Source: Kineosporia mesophila
Lineage (GTDB): Bacteria > Actinomycetota > Actinomycetes > Actinomycetales > Kineosporiaceae
Assembly (NCBI RefSeq): GCF_021129235.1
Contig: NZ_JAJOMA010000008.1
Coordinates: 231,774-295,773 of the forward strand
Direction of reading: 5' to 3'
DNA length: 64,000 nucleotides
Part shown: in pieces, positions 18,569-27,207 of the stretch
Numbering within the stretch: position 1 is the first letter of the stretch
Layout of the letters: every line of letters begins with the position of its first letter
The notes under the pieces: generated by a model
What the model was told of the DNA's origin: nothing
The model's database searches: none
Seen by the model: the letters and a program-made list of their open reading frames with translations, nothing else
Position numbers and translations under genes: made by a program

Positions 18569-19192
18569 ATGCAGCCCGTCTTTGCTGCTGACGCCGCCAC
18601 GGCCGCCTACTACGACGCCCGGGCCGGTGAGTACGACGACTGGTACACCGGCGAGGGGCAGTTCGCCGCGCGCGACCGGCCGGGCTGGCACGACGAGGTG
18701 AACCGCCTGGTTGCCCTGGTGTCGTCGCTACCGGCCGCCCGCACGCTGGACATCGCCTGCGGCAGCGGCTTTCTCACCCGCCACCTGAGCGGTCTGGTGG
18801 TCGCCCTGGACCAGAGCCCGGCGATGGTGACCCTGACCCAGTCGCGACTGCCCGCCGGGGTGGCCCTGACCGGTGACGCGCTCGACCTGCCGTTCGCCGC
18901 GGGCGCCTTCGACCGCGTCCTCACCGGGCATTTCTACGGGCACCTGCCGGAGGGCGAGCGGGAGACCTTCCTGGCCCAGGCCCGGCGGGTGGCCCCCGAG
19001 CTGATCGTGATCGACACCGCCCGCCGGCCGGGTGGGCCGCAGGCCCAAACCGAGGAACGCGTGCTCAACGACGGCTCGAGGCACCAGGTGTACAAGCGGT
19101 TCCTGACCCCGGGGCAACTGGCCGGGGAGATCGGTGGCGAGGTGCTGCTGGCCGGCACCTGGTTCGTGGCCGTCCGGGCCGTCCACACCTGA
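18569..19192 (+). CDS. Class I SAM-dependent methyltransferase
   Basis: 207 residues with GAAGGGG 4 bases before the ATG. A YYDARAGEYDDWY N-terminal helix, motif I TLDIACGSGFLT (about 65-76), VVALDQSP (motif II), ALDLPFAAGAFDRVLTGHFYGHL (motif III/IV) and AQARRVAPELIVID show a complete Rossmann methyltransferase. The acceptor is unknown; the short fold with a UbiE-like order suits a small-molecule substrate. A TATGAT -10-like hexamer lies at 18539-18544. It is convergent with the histidine kinase gene. Confidence 0.88.
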   Translation: MQPVFAADAATAAYYDARAGEYDDWYTGEGQFAARDRPGWHDEVNRLVALVSSLPAARTLDIACGSGFLTRHLSGLVVALDQSPAMVTLTQSRLPAGVALTGDALDLPFAAGAFDRVLTGHFYGHLPEGERETFLAQARRVAPELIVIDTARRPGGPQAQTEERVLNDGSRHQVYKRFLTPGQLAGEIGGEVLLAGTWFVAVRAVHT

Positions 19193-19218
19193 TCATCGGT
19201 TGCATCAGGGGTGTTGCG

Positions 19219-22200
19219 TCAGGGGTTACGCACCGGCACCCCGCCGAGTGCCTCGACCAGGTCCTCCGCCCGCACCGGCTTGGACAGGTACCCGTCCATC
19301 CCGGCCTGGGCGCAGGCGTCCCGGTCCTCCTTGGTCACGCTCGCGGTCATCGCGATGATGGTCGGCTGACGGTCGGGCGGGATCTGCGAGCGGATCGTGC
19401 GCGTCGCCTCCAGGCCGTCCATCACCGGCATGTGCATGTCCATCAGCACCACGTCGTAGTCGATCCGCCCCACGGCCTCCACGGCCTCCGCGCCGTTGGC
19501 CGAGATCTCCACGGTGTGGCCGAGTTTGGCCAGCATCAGCTTGCCGACCTTCTGGTTGATCTCGTTGTCCTCGACCAGCAGGATGCGCAGCTTGCCCGCG
19601 TCGGTGAGATTCCGGCGGGGTGCGGTCGGTGAGGACGCCGAGGTCGCCGAGGCGGTCGTGTCGCCGGGGGGAGAGGGCTGGGGAATCGGGCCGGCCGGGT
19701 TCGGTCCGGTCTCCGCCGGGCCGGGCACCAGTACCTGTCCCACCACCTCGGCCAGGGCGGCGCTGCGCACCGGCTTGGTCAGGACCGACGCGAAGACCTT
19801 CTCGTGCGTGCGGTCGCGACGCCCGATGCTGGACAGCAGCACCAGCGGCAGGTCCTTGCCGCCGGCCAGCTGACGCAGGGCCAGGGCGAGCTGCACACCG
19901 TCCATCACCGGCATCGCGTAGTCGAGGATCGCCAGGTCGAACTGCACCCCGCTGCCGATCAGGGCGAGCGCCGTCAGGGGGGAGGCGCTGTCCTGGCAGG
20001 CCATGCCGTAGCTCTCCAGCTGGAGCCGGAGGATGCGGCGGTTGGTGTCGTTGTCGTCGACGATCAGCACGTGCCGCCCGGCCACGATCGCCGGGGGCCG
20101 CTTGCGCAGCGTCTGGGGCCCGCTGAAGCGTCCCAGGGCCACGCTGAAGGTGAACTGCGACCCGACGCCCACCTCGCTGGTGACCGTCAGCCGTCCGTCC
20201 ATCGCCTCGACGATCGCCTTGCTGATGGCCAGGCCCAGTCCGGTGCCGCCGTAGACCCGCGTCGTCGACGCGTCCACCTGACTGAACGACTTGAACAGAC
20301 GTCCCATGTTGGCCCGGGAGATCCCGATGCCCGTGTCGGCCACCGTGAACCGCAGGCGCAGGGGCGCATCCGGGCCCTCCTGCCAGCCCTCCTCCACCTC
20401 GACCCGGAGCAGCACGTCGCCCTGAGTGGTGAACTTGATCGCGTTGCCCACCAGGTTCGTCAGCACCTGGCGCAGCCGGGTGACGTCACCGACCACCACA
20501 CCGGGGCAGTCGTCGTCCACGTGCGAGACCAGGTCGATGTTCTTCACCGACCCGGCGAACTGGGCGACGGCCCCCTCCACGCACTCCCGCAGCTCGAACG
20601 GCTGCTCCTCGAGCTCCAGGTCCCCGGACTCGATCTTGGAGAAGTCGAGGATGTCGTTGATGATCGCGAGCAGCTGGTCACCGCTGCTGCGCACGGTGTG
20701 CAGCAGCTCCCGCTGCTCGTCGTTGAGCGGGGTCTCCAGCAGCAGCCCGGTCATCCCGATCACGGCGTTCATCGGGGTGCGGATCTCGTGGCTCATGGTG
20801 GCCAGGAACGCGGACTTGGCCTTCGTGGCGTCCACCGCGGCGTCGCGGGCCTGCGTCATCGCCTCCATCGCCGCGGTCTTCTCCGCCTCGGCCCGGCGCC
20901 GCTCGGTCACGTCCAGCGCCACCGTGCAGATCGCGTTGGTCTCACCGGACTCGTCCTGCAGCGGCACCCGCACGGTCTCGAAGTAGTGCCGGCCGTCGGC
21001 CAGGTCGGCGATCTCGTCGACGTGCACCGGGCCCTGCAGGGCCCGCAGGTCGTTAACTCGCCAGCGGGCGGCCAGCCGGGGGTCGAGGATCTGGTCGGTG
21101 GCCCCGACCATGTCCTCCTGGGTGACGCCGAACGCCTCCTCGAAGGCCCGGTTGACCATGATGTAGCGGCCGTCGAGATCCTTCACGTTGATGATCGACT
21201 GATTGTTCTGGATCACCGCGCGCAGCATGTGGCTCTGCGTGTCGCGTTCCTTCTCGGCCTCGACCCGTGCGGTGACGTCGGTGGCCACGCCGATGTAGCC
21301 GTTGACCTCGTTCGGGTCGCCGTCGTGCATCGGCACCATCGACACGGTGACCAGGCGGCGCGTGCCGTCCTTGGCGATGTAGGTGCGTGGCCGCATCAGG
21401 GCCGGGTGCCCGGCGTGGTCGATGAACATGGAAAGATCGAAGGGCACGCCGATCTCGGCCGCGATCAGCTCCATCTCCTCGGGGTCGTGCCAGGTCAGGC
21501 CCTTCTGGGTGCCGATCACCTCGGCGGCCGTGTAGCCGAGCATCCGCTCGGCGCCGCGGTTCCACATGGTGATGTGGCCGGTCGTGTCGATCGCGATGAA
21601 GGCGTGCTCGGTGGCGTCGAGCACCTGGGCGAACAGGTCGCGGGCCCGCCGCAGCTCACGCTCGGTGTGGCGCAGTTCGGTGATGTCCTGGACGGTGCCG
21701 ACGATCCGGCCCGGTCCGCCGTCCGGATCGTTCTCCCGTCGCCCCCGGCCCTGAACGATGCGCACCTGGCCGTCGGGGCGCACGATGCGGTACTCGATCT
21801 CCTCCGGTTCCTCCGACCCGCTGTCCCGGATCCGCTCGGTGGCCTCCCGCACCCGGTCGCGGTCGTCCGGGTGGTTGAACGCCCGGGCCTGCTCGATCGA
21901 CGCGGCCGTGGTCGCCGGATCGGCACCGAACACCCGGAAGAGCTGGGGCGACCACCAGGAGGTGCCGGCGGCCAGGTCGACCGACCAGCTGCCGAGCTCG
22001 GCGATCTCCTGGGCCTCCTCCAGCTGGTTCCCGCGCCGGATCGCCTCGGCCGTGGCGGCGCTGAGGGCGTGCTGGACGACCATCCGCTGGGTGACGTCCC
22101 GCCCGACCACCATGATCTCGACGACCCGCCCGCCGGCGTCCTGGATCGGCAGCATCGTCACCTCGACCTGGCGGTAGGTCTGATCGCTGTGGTGCAGGAG

Positions 22201-23013
22201 CCGGGTGGTGAAGTCGCGGCGCCGTCCGGTGTTCACGTCGGCCAGGGCCCGCTGCACCGACTCCAGCTCCTCCGGGTGCACCAGGGCGTCCCCGATGTCC
22301 ACCGTGGTCATCGCCGCCTCGGGGTCCATCCCGAGCATGGTGCGCAGGGCGGGCGAGACGTATCGCACCTGGCCGTCGGGGGCGAGCCGGGCGATCACGT
22401 CGGGCGAGCTCTCCACCAGCATCCGGTACCGGCGCTCGGACTCGGCGACCTGGCCGATCAGCCGCTGCCGCTCGGCCAGTTCCTGCTCCCGCTCGAACAG
22501 GGTGCGGCGCAGGGTGAGCTGGGCCATCACCTGGTCGGCCAGCACCCGCAGCAGTTCCAGCTGGTCGGGGGTGAGCTGGCGGGGCTCGTAGTCGATCACG
22601 CACAGGGTGCCGAGGACCTCGCCGGTCGGCGTCTCCAGCGGGAAGCCGGCGTAGAAGCGGATCTCCGGCTCACCGGTCACCAGGGGGTTCTGGGCGAACC
22701 GGGGGTCGGTCGAGGCGTCGTCGACGATCACCGGCCGGCCCTCACGCACCACGTGGTCACAGAACGCCGTGCGCCGGTCACCCTCGCGGTCGGCCATGCC
22801 GATCGCGGCCTTGAACCACTGCCGGTGCTCGTCGATCAGCGTGATCGTCGAGCTGGGGGTGCGGGCGATCGACGACGCGACTTTGACCAGCGCGTCGAAG
22901 CCGGGTTCGGGCTCGGTGTCGAGCACGCGGTAGGTGTCCAGCTCGGCCAGCCGCCGGGTCTCGGCGGCGTCGGCGGCAGCCGGGTCTGAATCGTCCGCGG
23001 GGTACTCGCTCAC
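19219..23013 (-). CDS. Hybrid sensor histidine kinase: GAF, four PAS, HisKA, HATPase, two receiver domains
   Basis: 1264 residues without a membrane segment, so a cytoplasmic sensor. Order: GAF (about 30-175), PAS repeats (about 190-310, 340-450, 455-585, 590-705), HisKA with H742 in ATMSHEIRTPMN, and HATPase with NLVGNAIKF, DTGIGIS and GTGLGLAIS. Receiver 1 has D1031 in LAILDYAMPVMDG. Receiver 2 has D1192 in VLMDMHMPVMDG and K in YLSKPVR. No HPt domain follows, so phosphate must pass to a separate HPt protein or the receivers act internally. The second receiver keeps all acidic residues. The gene stands alone; the signal is probably redox, light or a small ligand, which cannot be decided here. 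Confidence 0.93.
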   Translation of the reverse strand: MSEYPADDSDPAAADAAETRRLAELDTYRVLDTEPEPGFDALVKVASSIARTPSSTITLIDEHRQWFKAAIGMADREGDRRTAFCDHVVREGRPVIVDDASTDPRFAQNPLVTGEPEIRFYAGFPLETPTGEVLGTLCVIDYEPRQLTPDQLELLRVLADQVMAQLTLRRTLFEREQELAERQRLIGQVAESERRYRMLVESSPDVIARLAPDGQVRYVSPALRTMLGMDPEAAMTTVDIGDALVHPEELESVQRALADVNTGRRRDFTTRLLHHSDQTYRQVEVTMLPIQDAGGRVVEIMVVGRDVTQRMVVQHALSAATAEAIRRGNQLEEAQEIAELGSWSVDLAAGTSWWSPQLFRVFGADPATTAASIEQARAFNHPDDRDRVREATERIRDSGSEEPEEIEYRIVRPDGQVRIVQGRGRRENDPDGGPGRIVGTVQDITELRHTERELRRARDLFAQVLDATEHAFIAIDTTGHITMWNRGAERMLGYTAAEVIGTQKGLTWHDPEEMELIAAEIGVPFDLSMFIDHAGHPALMRPRTYIAKDGTRRLVTVSMVPMHDGDPNEVNGYIGVATDVTARVEAEKERDTQSHMLRAVIQNNQSIINVKDLDGRYIMVNRAFEEAFGVTQEDMVGATDQILDPRLAARWRVNDLRALQGPVHVDEIADLADGRHYFETVRVPLQDESGETNAICTVALDVTERRRAEAEKTAAMEAMTQARDAAVDATKAKSAFLATMSHEIRTPMNAVIGMTGLLLETPLNDEQRELLHTVRSSGDQLLAIINDILDFSKIESGDLELEEQPFELRECVEGAVAQFAGSVKNIDLVSHVDDDCPGVVVGDVTRLRQVLTNLVGNAIKFTTQGDVLLRVEVEEGWQEGPDAPLRLRFTVADTGIGISRANMGRLFKSFSQVDASTTRVYGGTGLGLAISKAIVEAMDGRLTVTSEVGVGSQFTFSVALGRFSGPQTLRKRPPAIVAGRHVLIVDDNDTNRRILRLQLESYGMACQDSASPLTALALIGSGVQFDLAILDYAMPVMDGVQLALALRQLAGGKDLPLVLLSSIGRRDRTHEKVFASVLTKPVRSAALAEVVGQVLVPGPAETGPNPAGPIPQPSPPGDTTASATSASSPTAPRRNLTDAGKLRILLVEDNEINQKVGKLMLAKLGHTVEISANGAEAVEAVGRIDYDVVLMDMHMPVMDGLEATRTIRSQIPPDRQPTIIAMTASVTKEDRDACAQAGMDGYLSKPVRAEDLVEALGGVPVRNP

Positions 23014-23166
23014 GGTCTGCCTATCGGCTGTCCAGGGCCTGCGCTGGACTGTGTGGGCCCGGGTGGTAACCGAGTGCTACCCGGCCGGTACCTGAGTGGT
23101 ACCGGTCGGAACCGGGCCCGCCGGGACCTCGTTGGACCCGGAAAGTTCACCTCTGGGGAGGCACGT

Positions 23167-23646
23167 GTGGTTTCGAAGCAGTCGGTCGCGGTCCGGTCAC
23201 TGGTGGTGCTCCCGCTCGCGGCGCTGTTGCTGGCCGGCTGTGGCGAGGACACCGGCGCGCGGATCGATCGGCTGAACGATTCGGCCGGCACCCTGAACGA
23301 CAGCGCCCAGCAGCTCGAGGACGCCACCGGGAACCTCGATCCGGACAGCCTGGATCGAGCCGAGGAGAACCTCCGCGACGCCGCCGAAGACCTCGGGGAG
23401 GCCGGTCAGGCCAAGGCCGCCTGCTCCGCCGTCGGCACGGTGGTGGGCGCCAGTGAGGGCGACGACACCCGGGCCGCGACCACCCGGCTCGCAGCCACGG
23501 TCGCCACCATCTTCACCACGTTGGGTAATGACGAGGGAACAGATCCCGACCTTGACGCGATGCTGAAGGAAACCTGCCCCGCCGTTCATGAGCAGGCTCT
23601 CGATCTGATCGAGCGGGACAGCCTGAACGAGCTTTACAGCAACTGA
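23167..23646 (+). CDS. Secreted lipoprotein, helical, unknown
   Basis: 159 residues from GTG with GGGGAGG 6 bases upstream. A signal peptide (RSLVVLPLAALL) ends in the lipobox LLAGC, so the mature protein should be lipid-anchored at Cys. The mature part is helical and acidic with heptad-like repeats (RLNDSAGTLNDSAQQLEDAT) and two further cysteines (in AACSAVG and ETCPAVH) that may pair. It shares style and size with the next lipoprotein. Family not recognised. Confidence 0.8.
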   Translation: MVSKQSVAVRSLVVLPLAALLLAGCGEDTGARIDRLNDSAGTLNDSAQQLEDATGNLDPDSLDRAEENLRDAAEDLGEAGQAKAACSAVGTVVGASEGDDTRAATTRLAATVATIFTTLGNDEGTDPDLDAMLKETCPAVHEQALDLIERDSLNELYSN

Positions 23647-24064
23647 AGCGTGACCCTGCGTCACATTCGGTGTCCCGGGGCAACGATAGAGGGCCGATGA
23701 GGGCAAGGCCACGCCCGGTGTTCCTGTGAGAAATATCGGCGTTCCTGGTGGATCTGAGCGAAGATGCGCTGGATGGGCCTAGTGGGAATCTTGAGAACGC
23801 AGCAAAGGATGAGATTGGCGGGGTAGCCTGCTGGGCGGCTGAGGGTGTGCTCGCCGAGGTCGAGGGAGACCTTGGGCGGCGTGCGACACAACCCCCTCAC
23901 CATGTCGTGAGTTACCCGGTCTCGATATCGGTAGTGGATCCACGCTGGTCGAGGCCGACCGGGCCGACCTGGGCCGCACAACGGCCCGGACCGTGCCGGC
24001 GTGCGCCAGGACCGTTCGGGACCACCGGGCTGAACAGCCTGAATGATCTTCCGGAGAGCTGATC
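23647..24064. other. Intergenic region between two lipoprotein genes
   Basis: About 420 bases with lower third-position GC than coding neighbours. A 104-codon frame at 23748-24062 lacks a ribosome site and the codon bias of real genes. I see no clear promoter or terminator. Confidence 0.5.
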
Positions 24065-24499
24065 GTGTTTCGTGGTGTACGCAAGACGGTGCTGGTGCTG
24101 GCCGCAGCCCCGCTGATGGGTCTCGTGCTGGCCGGATGTGGCGGAAGTAGCGGTGACGAGAGCAAGTCGGCCGCGACCACGACGACGGACGCGGTGAACA
24201 CCGAGACCGCCGTGCCCACGGCCACCACGTCGGGTCAGCGGTTCGACATCACGGCTGTGATGGTGTGCGACGCCGTGCAGTCGGCGCTGGACTCCGCCGC
24301 GCAGGCCAAGCCGGAAGATGTCCAGAAGGGGCTCGTGACGAGCCTCGAAACGGCGTTCCGCGGCTCCAAGACGCCCCGCGCGACGATCAAGACCGTCAAG
24401 GTCGACAAGCTGATGGACTCCGGCTGCCCGGGCCTGCGGGTCAAGGCGCTGACGGCCGCCAAGATGAGCACCATGGCGATGCTGAAAGACCTGCATTAA
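24065..24499 (+). CDS. Small secreted lipoprotein, unknown
   Basis: 144 residues from GTG with GGAGAG 6 bases upstream. The signal peptide VRKTVLVLAAAPLMGLVLAGC ends in lipobox VLAGC, followed by a Gly/Ser and Thr-rich linker (about 25-55). The mature domain (about 57-144) has a cysteine pair (MVCDAVQ and SGCPGLR) and helices with many Lys/Ala. Likely a surface or periplasmic-space accessory protein. A hairpin terminator follows 27 bases later. Confidence 0.8.
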   Translation: MFRGVRKTVLVLAAAPLMGLVLAGCGGSSGDESKSAATTTTDAVNTETAVPTATTSGQRFDITAVMVCDAVQSALDSAAQAKPEDVQKGLVTSLETAFRGSKTPRATIKTVKVDKLMDSGCPGLRVKALTAAKMSTMAMLKDLH

Positions 24500-24526
24500 C
24501 CGCCGGTAGGCGGATCCCGTGACGCG

Positions 24527-24559
24527 AGAGCGCGCAGACCCGGCGGGCCTGCGCGCTCT
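24527..24559. terminator. Hairpin between convergent lipoprotein and acyltransferase genes
   Basis: Perfect 11-base arms AGAGCGCGCAG / CTGCGCGCTCT with an 11-base loop. It can serve both strands; there is no T-run. Confidence 0.65.
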
Positions 24560-24586
24560 TCGTGCTGTCCGGTGCCGTCCGCGACG

Positions 24587-25870
24587 TCAGACCGACGCGG
24601 GCTCCCGCACCACCGGCTCGGGGGCGGGCCTCGGTTTCTTCTTCGGCTGCCAGGCCGTCTCGATGTAACGGTGCCCGATCTCGGCCAGACAAGCAGCCCC
24701 GATCATGCCCGCGACGATGATGACCGCGGCCACCTTCGGGGCCTGCGGGTTCAGGCCGCGCAGCTCCAGCACCAGCTTCACGCTCATCAGCACCGGTCCG
24801 TGCAGCGCGTAGATCGCGAACGAGCGGCTGCCCAGCCACTGCACGACAGACGTGTTCAGCAGCCACTTCGCCGGGCCGCCGGAGGGCAGGGCCAGGCTGA
24901 CCACCAGGACCGGCGCCAGCATCATCATCGGCAGGAAGCGGAACTCCCGCACGAAACCGCGCTCCCAGCAGGCCAGCACGAGCAGGAGCAGGGAGATCAC
25001 GCCGACCGGGGCGGCCCAGCGCACGGTCTGCGTCGCGCCGTCCTCGGGAGAGGCGATCGTGCGACGCCGCATGAACAGCAGGTACAGCTCGTAGGTCACC
25101 ATGCCGGCGCCGAGCCCGGCCAGACCCCGGCCGAACGCCACGGTGCCCACGCTGTTCTCGGCGCTGGGCACGGTCCAGGCGAGCACGACCATGCCGGCCA
25201 GGAAGGCGGCGGGCCCCACCAGGCGGCGGTAGTAGGCCGTGGGCATGAACGCCACCACGGCGACGATCAGGATGTTCACCCACAGCTCGACCGACAGCGA
25301 CCAGGCCGCGGCGTACCCGGAGAACTGCGGGCCGAGAATGCCCTGCACCAGCACGAGACTCGACGCCCAGGCCCGCAGGTTGGTGTCACCGTGGTGGAAG
25401 GCCCCCCGCTCCGGGGTGTGGAAGATGCCGAACTGCTGGCACAGCGCGAGCACCGTCACACCGAGCAGGGCGATGGCCCAGCCGGCCAGGTGCAGCGGCA
25501 TGAAACGGCGTACCCGCAGCTCGGAGAAGCGCAGGAAGTCCTCGCGGTGACGGGTCCGCAGCATGGTGCGGGCCATCACGAAACCACTGAGGACGAAGAA
25601 CAGGTCCACCATCAGGTAGCCGCCGGTGATCAGCCGGTCGAGCGAGTCCGGGATGCCGATGTCCCGGAACTCGCGGCGGAGGTGGAAGATCACCACCACG
25701 ATCGCCGCCAGGCCTCTCAGGCCGTCCAGAGCGGTGAACCGTCTGGGAATGGCCGGGGCCGATGTCGTTCCACCGATAGGGCTTTCCGGCACCCCCGATT
25801 CCAGTGGGGCCTCCGGTATCGGGGGCTGGGTGCGGTCGATCCTGTCCGACGAGATGTCGGAGACGGTCAT
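24587..25870 (-). CDS. Acyltransferase family 3 membrane protein
   Basis: About 427 residues with about 10 membrane segments. The start of the domain is canonical: FTALDGLRGLAAIVVVIFHL with the catalytic-type His, followed by VDLFFVLSGFVMARTML and RVRRFMPLHLAGW. These proteins O-acylate cell-surface or secreted carbohydrates or antibiotics. A Pro/Ser-rich cytoplasmic N-terminus of about 45 residues precedes it. GAAAGG is 6 bases before the second of two tandem ATGs (25870), which is preferred. The acceptor is unknown; the sugar transferase and GT39 genes upstream in the window are possible partners. Confidence 0.9.
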   Translation of the reverse strand: MTVSDISSDRIDRTQPPIPEAPLESGVPESPIGGTTSAPAIPRRFTALDGLRGLAAIVVVIFHLRREFRDIGIPDSLDRLITGGYLMVDLFFVLSGFVMARTMLRTRHREDFLRFSELRVRRFMPLHLAGWAIALLGVTVLALCQQFGIFHTPERGAFHHGDTNLRAWASSLVLVQGILGPQFSGYAAAWSLSVELWVNILIVAVVAFMPTAYYRRLVGPAAFLAGMVVLAWTVPSAENSVGTVAFGRGLAGLGAGMVTYELYLLFMRRRTIASPEDGATQTVRWAAPVGVISLLLLVLACWERGFVREFRFLPMMMLAPVLVVSLALPSGGPAKWLLNTSVVQWLGSRSFAIYALHGPVLMSVKLVLELRGLNPQAPKVAAVIIVAGMIGAACLAEIGHRYIETAWQPKKKPRPAPEPVVREPASV

Positions 25871-26012
25871 CATCAGCCTTTCACCGGGTCATGCCAACAA
25901 GCATGGAATGTTAGGTGAAAGCTATGAGGCTTGTGGGTAGATCTGTGCATCAGTTGAGAAAAGGGACAACGATTTCACATCGCCCTAACGGAAAACCGCA
26001 CCGTGTAAGGAA

Positions 26013-26975
26013 TCAGTCACCCGCAGCTCGCTGAAAGCGCTGTGCGAGGCGCGATACCGCGGCCGTCAGCTCCGGGGGGCCGAGCACCTCGAAATCCGCG
26101 CCGATGAGCCCGAGCCACGGCGCCATCGACTCCGGGTCGGAGCCGCCGATCGTCACCACGCAGCGGTCCTCGCCGTCCGCCTCCACCGACTCGGCCGCGG
26201 TACCGAGACGCTCACTGATCGTGGTGACCGGCGCGAACACACGAAGGCGCGCGGTGACCGCCCAGGGCACCGACCGCGTCCTCTGCTTCACGAAGGCCGC
26301 CGCATCGCCACCGGGGACCTCCCGGCCGGGGAACCGGGCGCCCACTGCGATCGGGTCGCTCAGGCGGTCGGCGCGGAAGGTGCGCCAGTCGTCGCGGTCG
26401 AGGTCCCAGGCCACCAGGTACCAGCGCCGGCCCCAGCTGACCAGGCGGTGCGGCTCGACGGCCCGTTTCGACGTCACCCCCGCGTGGTCGGCGTAGGTGA
26501 AGCGCACCCGCTCGCGGTCGCGGCAGGCCGAGGCCAGCAGGGACAGCGCGGCCGGGTCGGCCACCGGGCCCGGGTCCGCCCCGGCGCCCGGCCCGACCCG
26601 TACGGTGAAGGCGGTCAGCGCGTCCACCCGCCGCCCCAGCCGGGCCGGCAGCACCCGCTGGAGCTTCGTCAGGGCCCGCAGCGCGCTCTCCTCGAGCCCG
26701 GCCCCCGTGACGGTTCGCAGGCTCAGCGCGATGGCGACGGCCTCGTCGTCCTCCAGCAGCAGCGGGGGCAGCGAGGCCCCCGCCCCGAGCCGGTACCCGC
26801 CCACCGAGCCCCGGGTCGCGACCACCGGGTAGCCGAGGGACCGCAGCCGCTCCACGTCGTGCCGGATCGTGCGGGTACTCACGCCCAGCCGTTCGGCCAG
26901 CTCCGGCCCCGACCAGTCCCGCGGTGTCTGCAGCAGCGACAGCAACGTGAGCAGGCGCTTGGAGGTCTCGGCCAT
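26013..26975 (-). CDS. WYL-domain transcriptional regulator (HTH-11 plus WYL)
   Basis: About 320 residues. N-terminal winged helix (KRLLTLLSLLQTPRDWSGPELAERLGVSTRTIRHDVERLRSLG) is followed by a linker GSVGGYRLGAG. The WYL domain (about 155-230, YADHAGVTSKRAVEPHRLVSWGRRWYLVAWDLDR) follows, and then a WCX-type C-terminus. Such regulators bind nucleic acids or ligands through WYL and often control neighbouring genes. ATG at 26975 is chosen; an upstream ATG at 26996 adds seven residues without a better ribosome site. It faces the long hairpin at 27030-27120 and the Eis-like gene. Confidence 0.9.
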   Translation of the reverse strand: MAETSKRLLTLLSLLQTPRDWSGPELAERLGVSTRTIRHDVERLRSLGYPVVATRGSVGGYRLGAGASLPPLLLEDDEAVAIALSLRTVTGAGLEESALRALTKLQRVLPARLGRRVDALTAFTVRVGPGAGADPGPVADPAALSLLASACRDRERVRFTYADHAGVTSKRAVEPHRLVSWGRRWYLVAWDLDRDDWRTFRADRLSDPIAVGARFPGREVPGGDAAAFVKQRTRSVPWAVTARLRVFAPVTTISERLGTAAESVEADGEDRCVVTIGGSDPESMAPWLGLIGADFEVLGPPELTAAVSRLAQRFQRAAGD

Positions 26976-27029
26976 ACCGCCAGCGTGGCACGGCAAGCGG
27001 AACGATCTCTTCCTGATGCGGCCCCCTCG

Positions 27030-27120
27030 CTTCCGTGATCATGCAAAACCTCCCCGGACTTCTAGAACTGTGCGGCGGGGAGTTCTAGAACTCTGGGAAG
27101 GTTTTGCATGATCACGGAAG
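27030..27120. repeat. Long palindromic hairpin element (copy A)
   Basis: Outer arms of 26 bases (27030-27055 and 27095-27120) match at 25 of 26 positions; the core reads CGTGATCATGCAAAACC. Inside is a second perfect 10-base inverted repeat TTCTAGAACT / AGTTCTAGAA (27060-27069, 27081-27090) around an 11-base loop. A decayed relative lies at 32959-33034. It lies in a 200-base gap between two divergent genes, so it is not positioned as a terminator. Confidence 0.85.
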
Positions 27121-27195
27121 GTATGGGGGGTAGCTGCTCACCGTGGCGTCGGGGGCGACCGGGTGGGTCGCCGGGAGTAACGGTGATCACCGGGC

Positions 27196-27201
27196 TAGCG
27201 T
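27196..27201 (+). promoter_or_regulatory. Leaderless-type -10 box for the Eis-like gene
   Basis: TAGCGT lies 6 bases before the GTG at 27208 and no ribosome site is present, the pattern of a leaderless actinobacterial transcript. Confidence 0.5.
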
Positions 27202-27207
27202 CGGGTT

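Noticed and set aside
23748..24062. A 104-codon frame between the two lipoprotein genes
   Set aside because: No ribosome site, weak third-position GC and no domain pattern.
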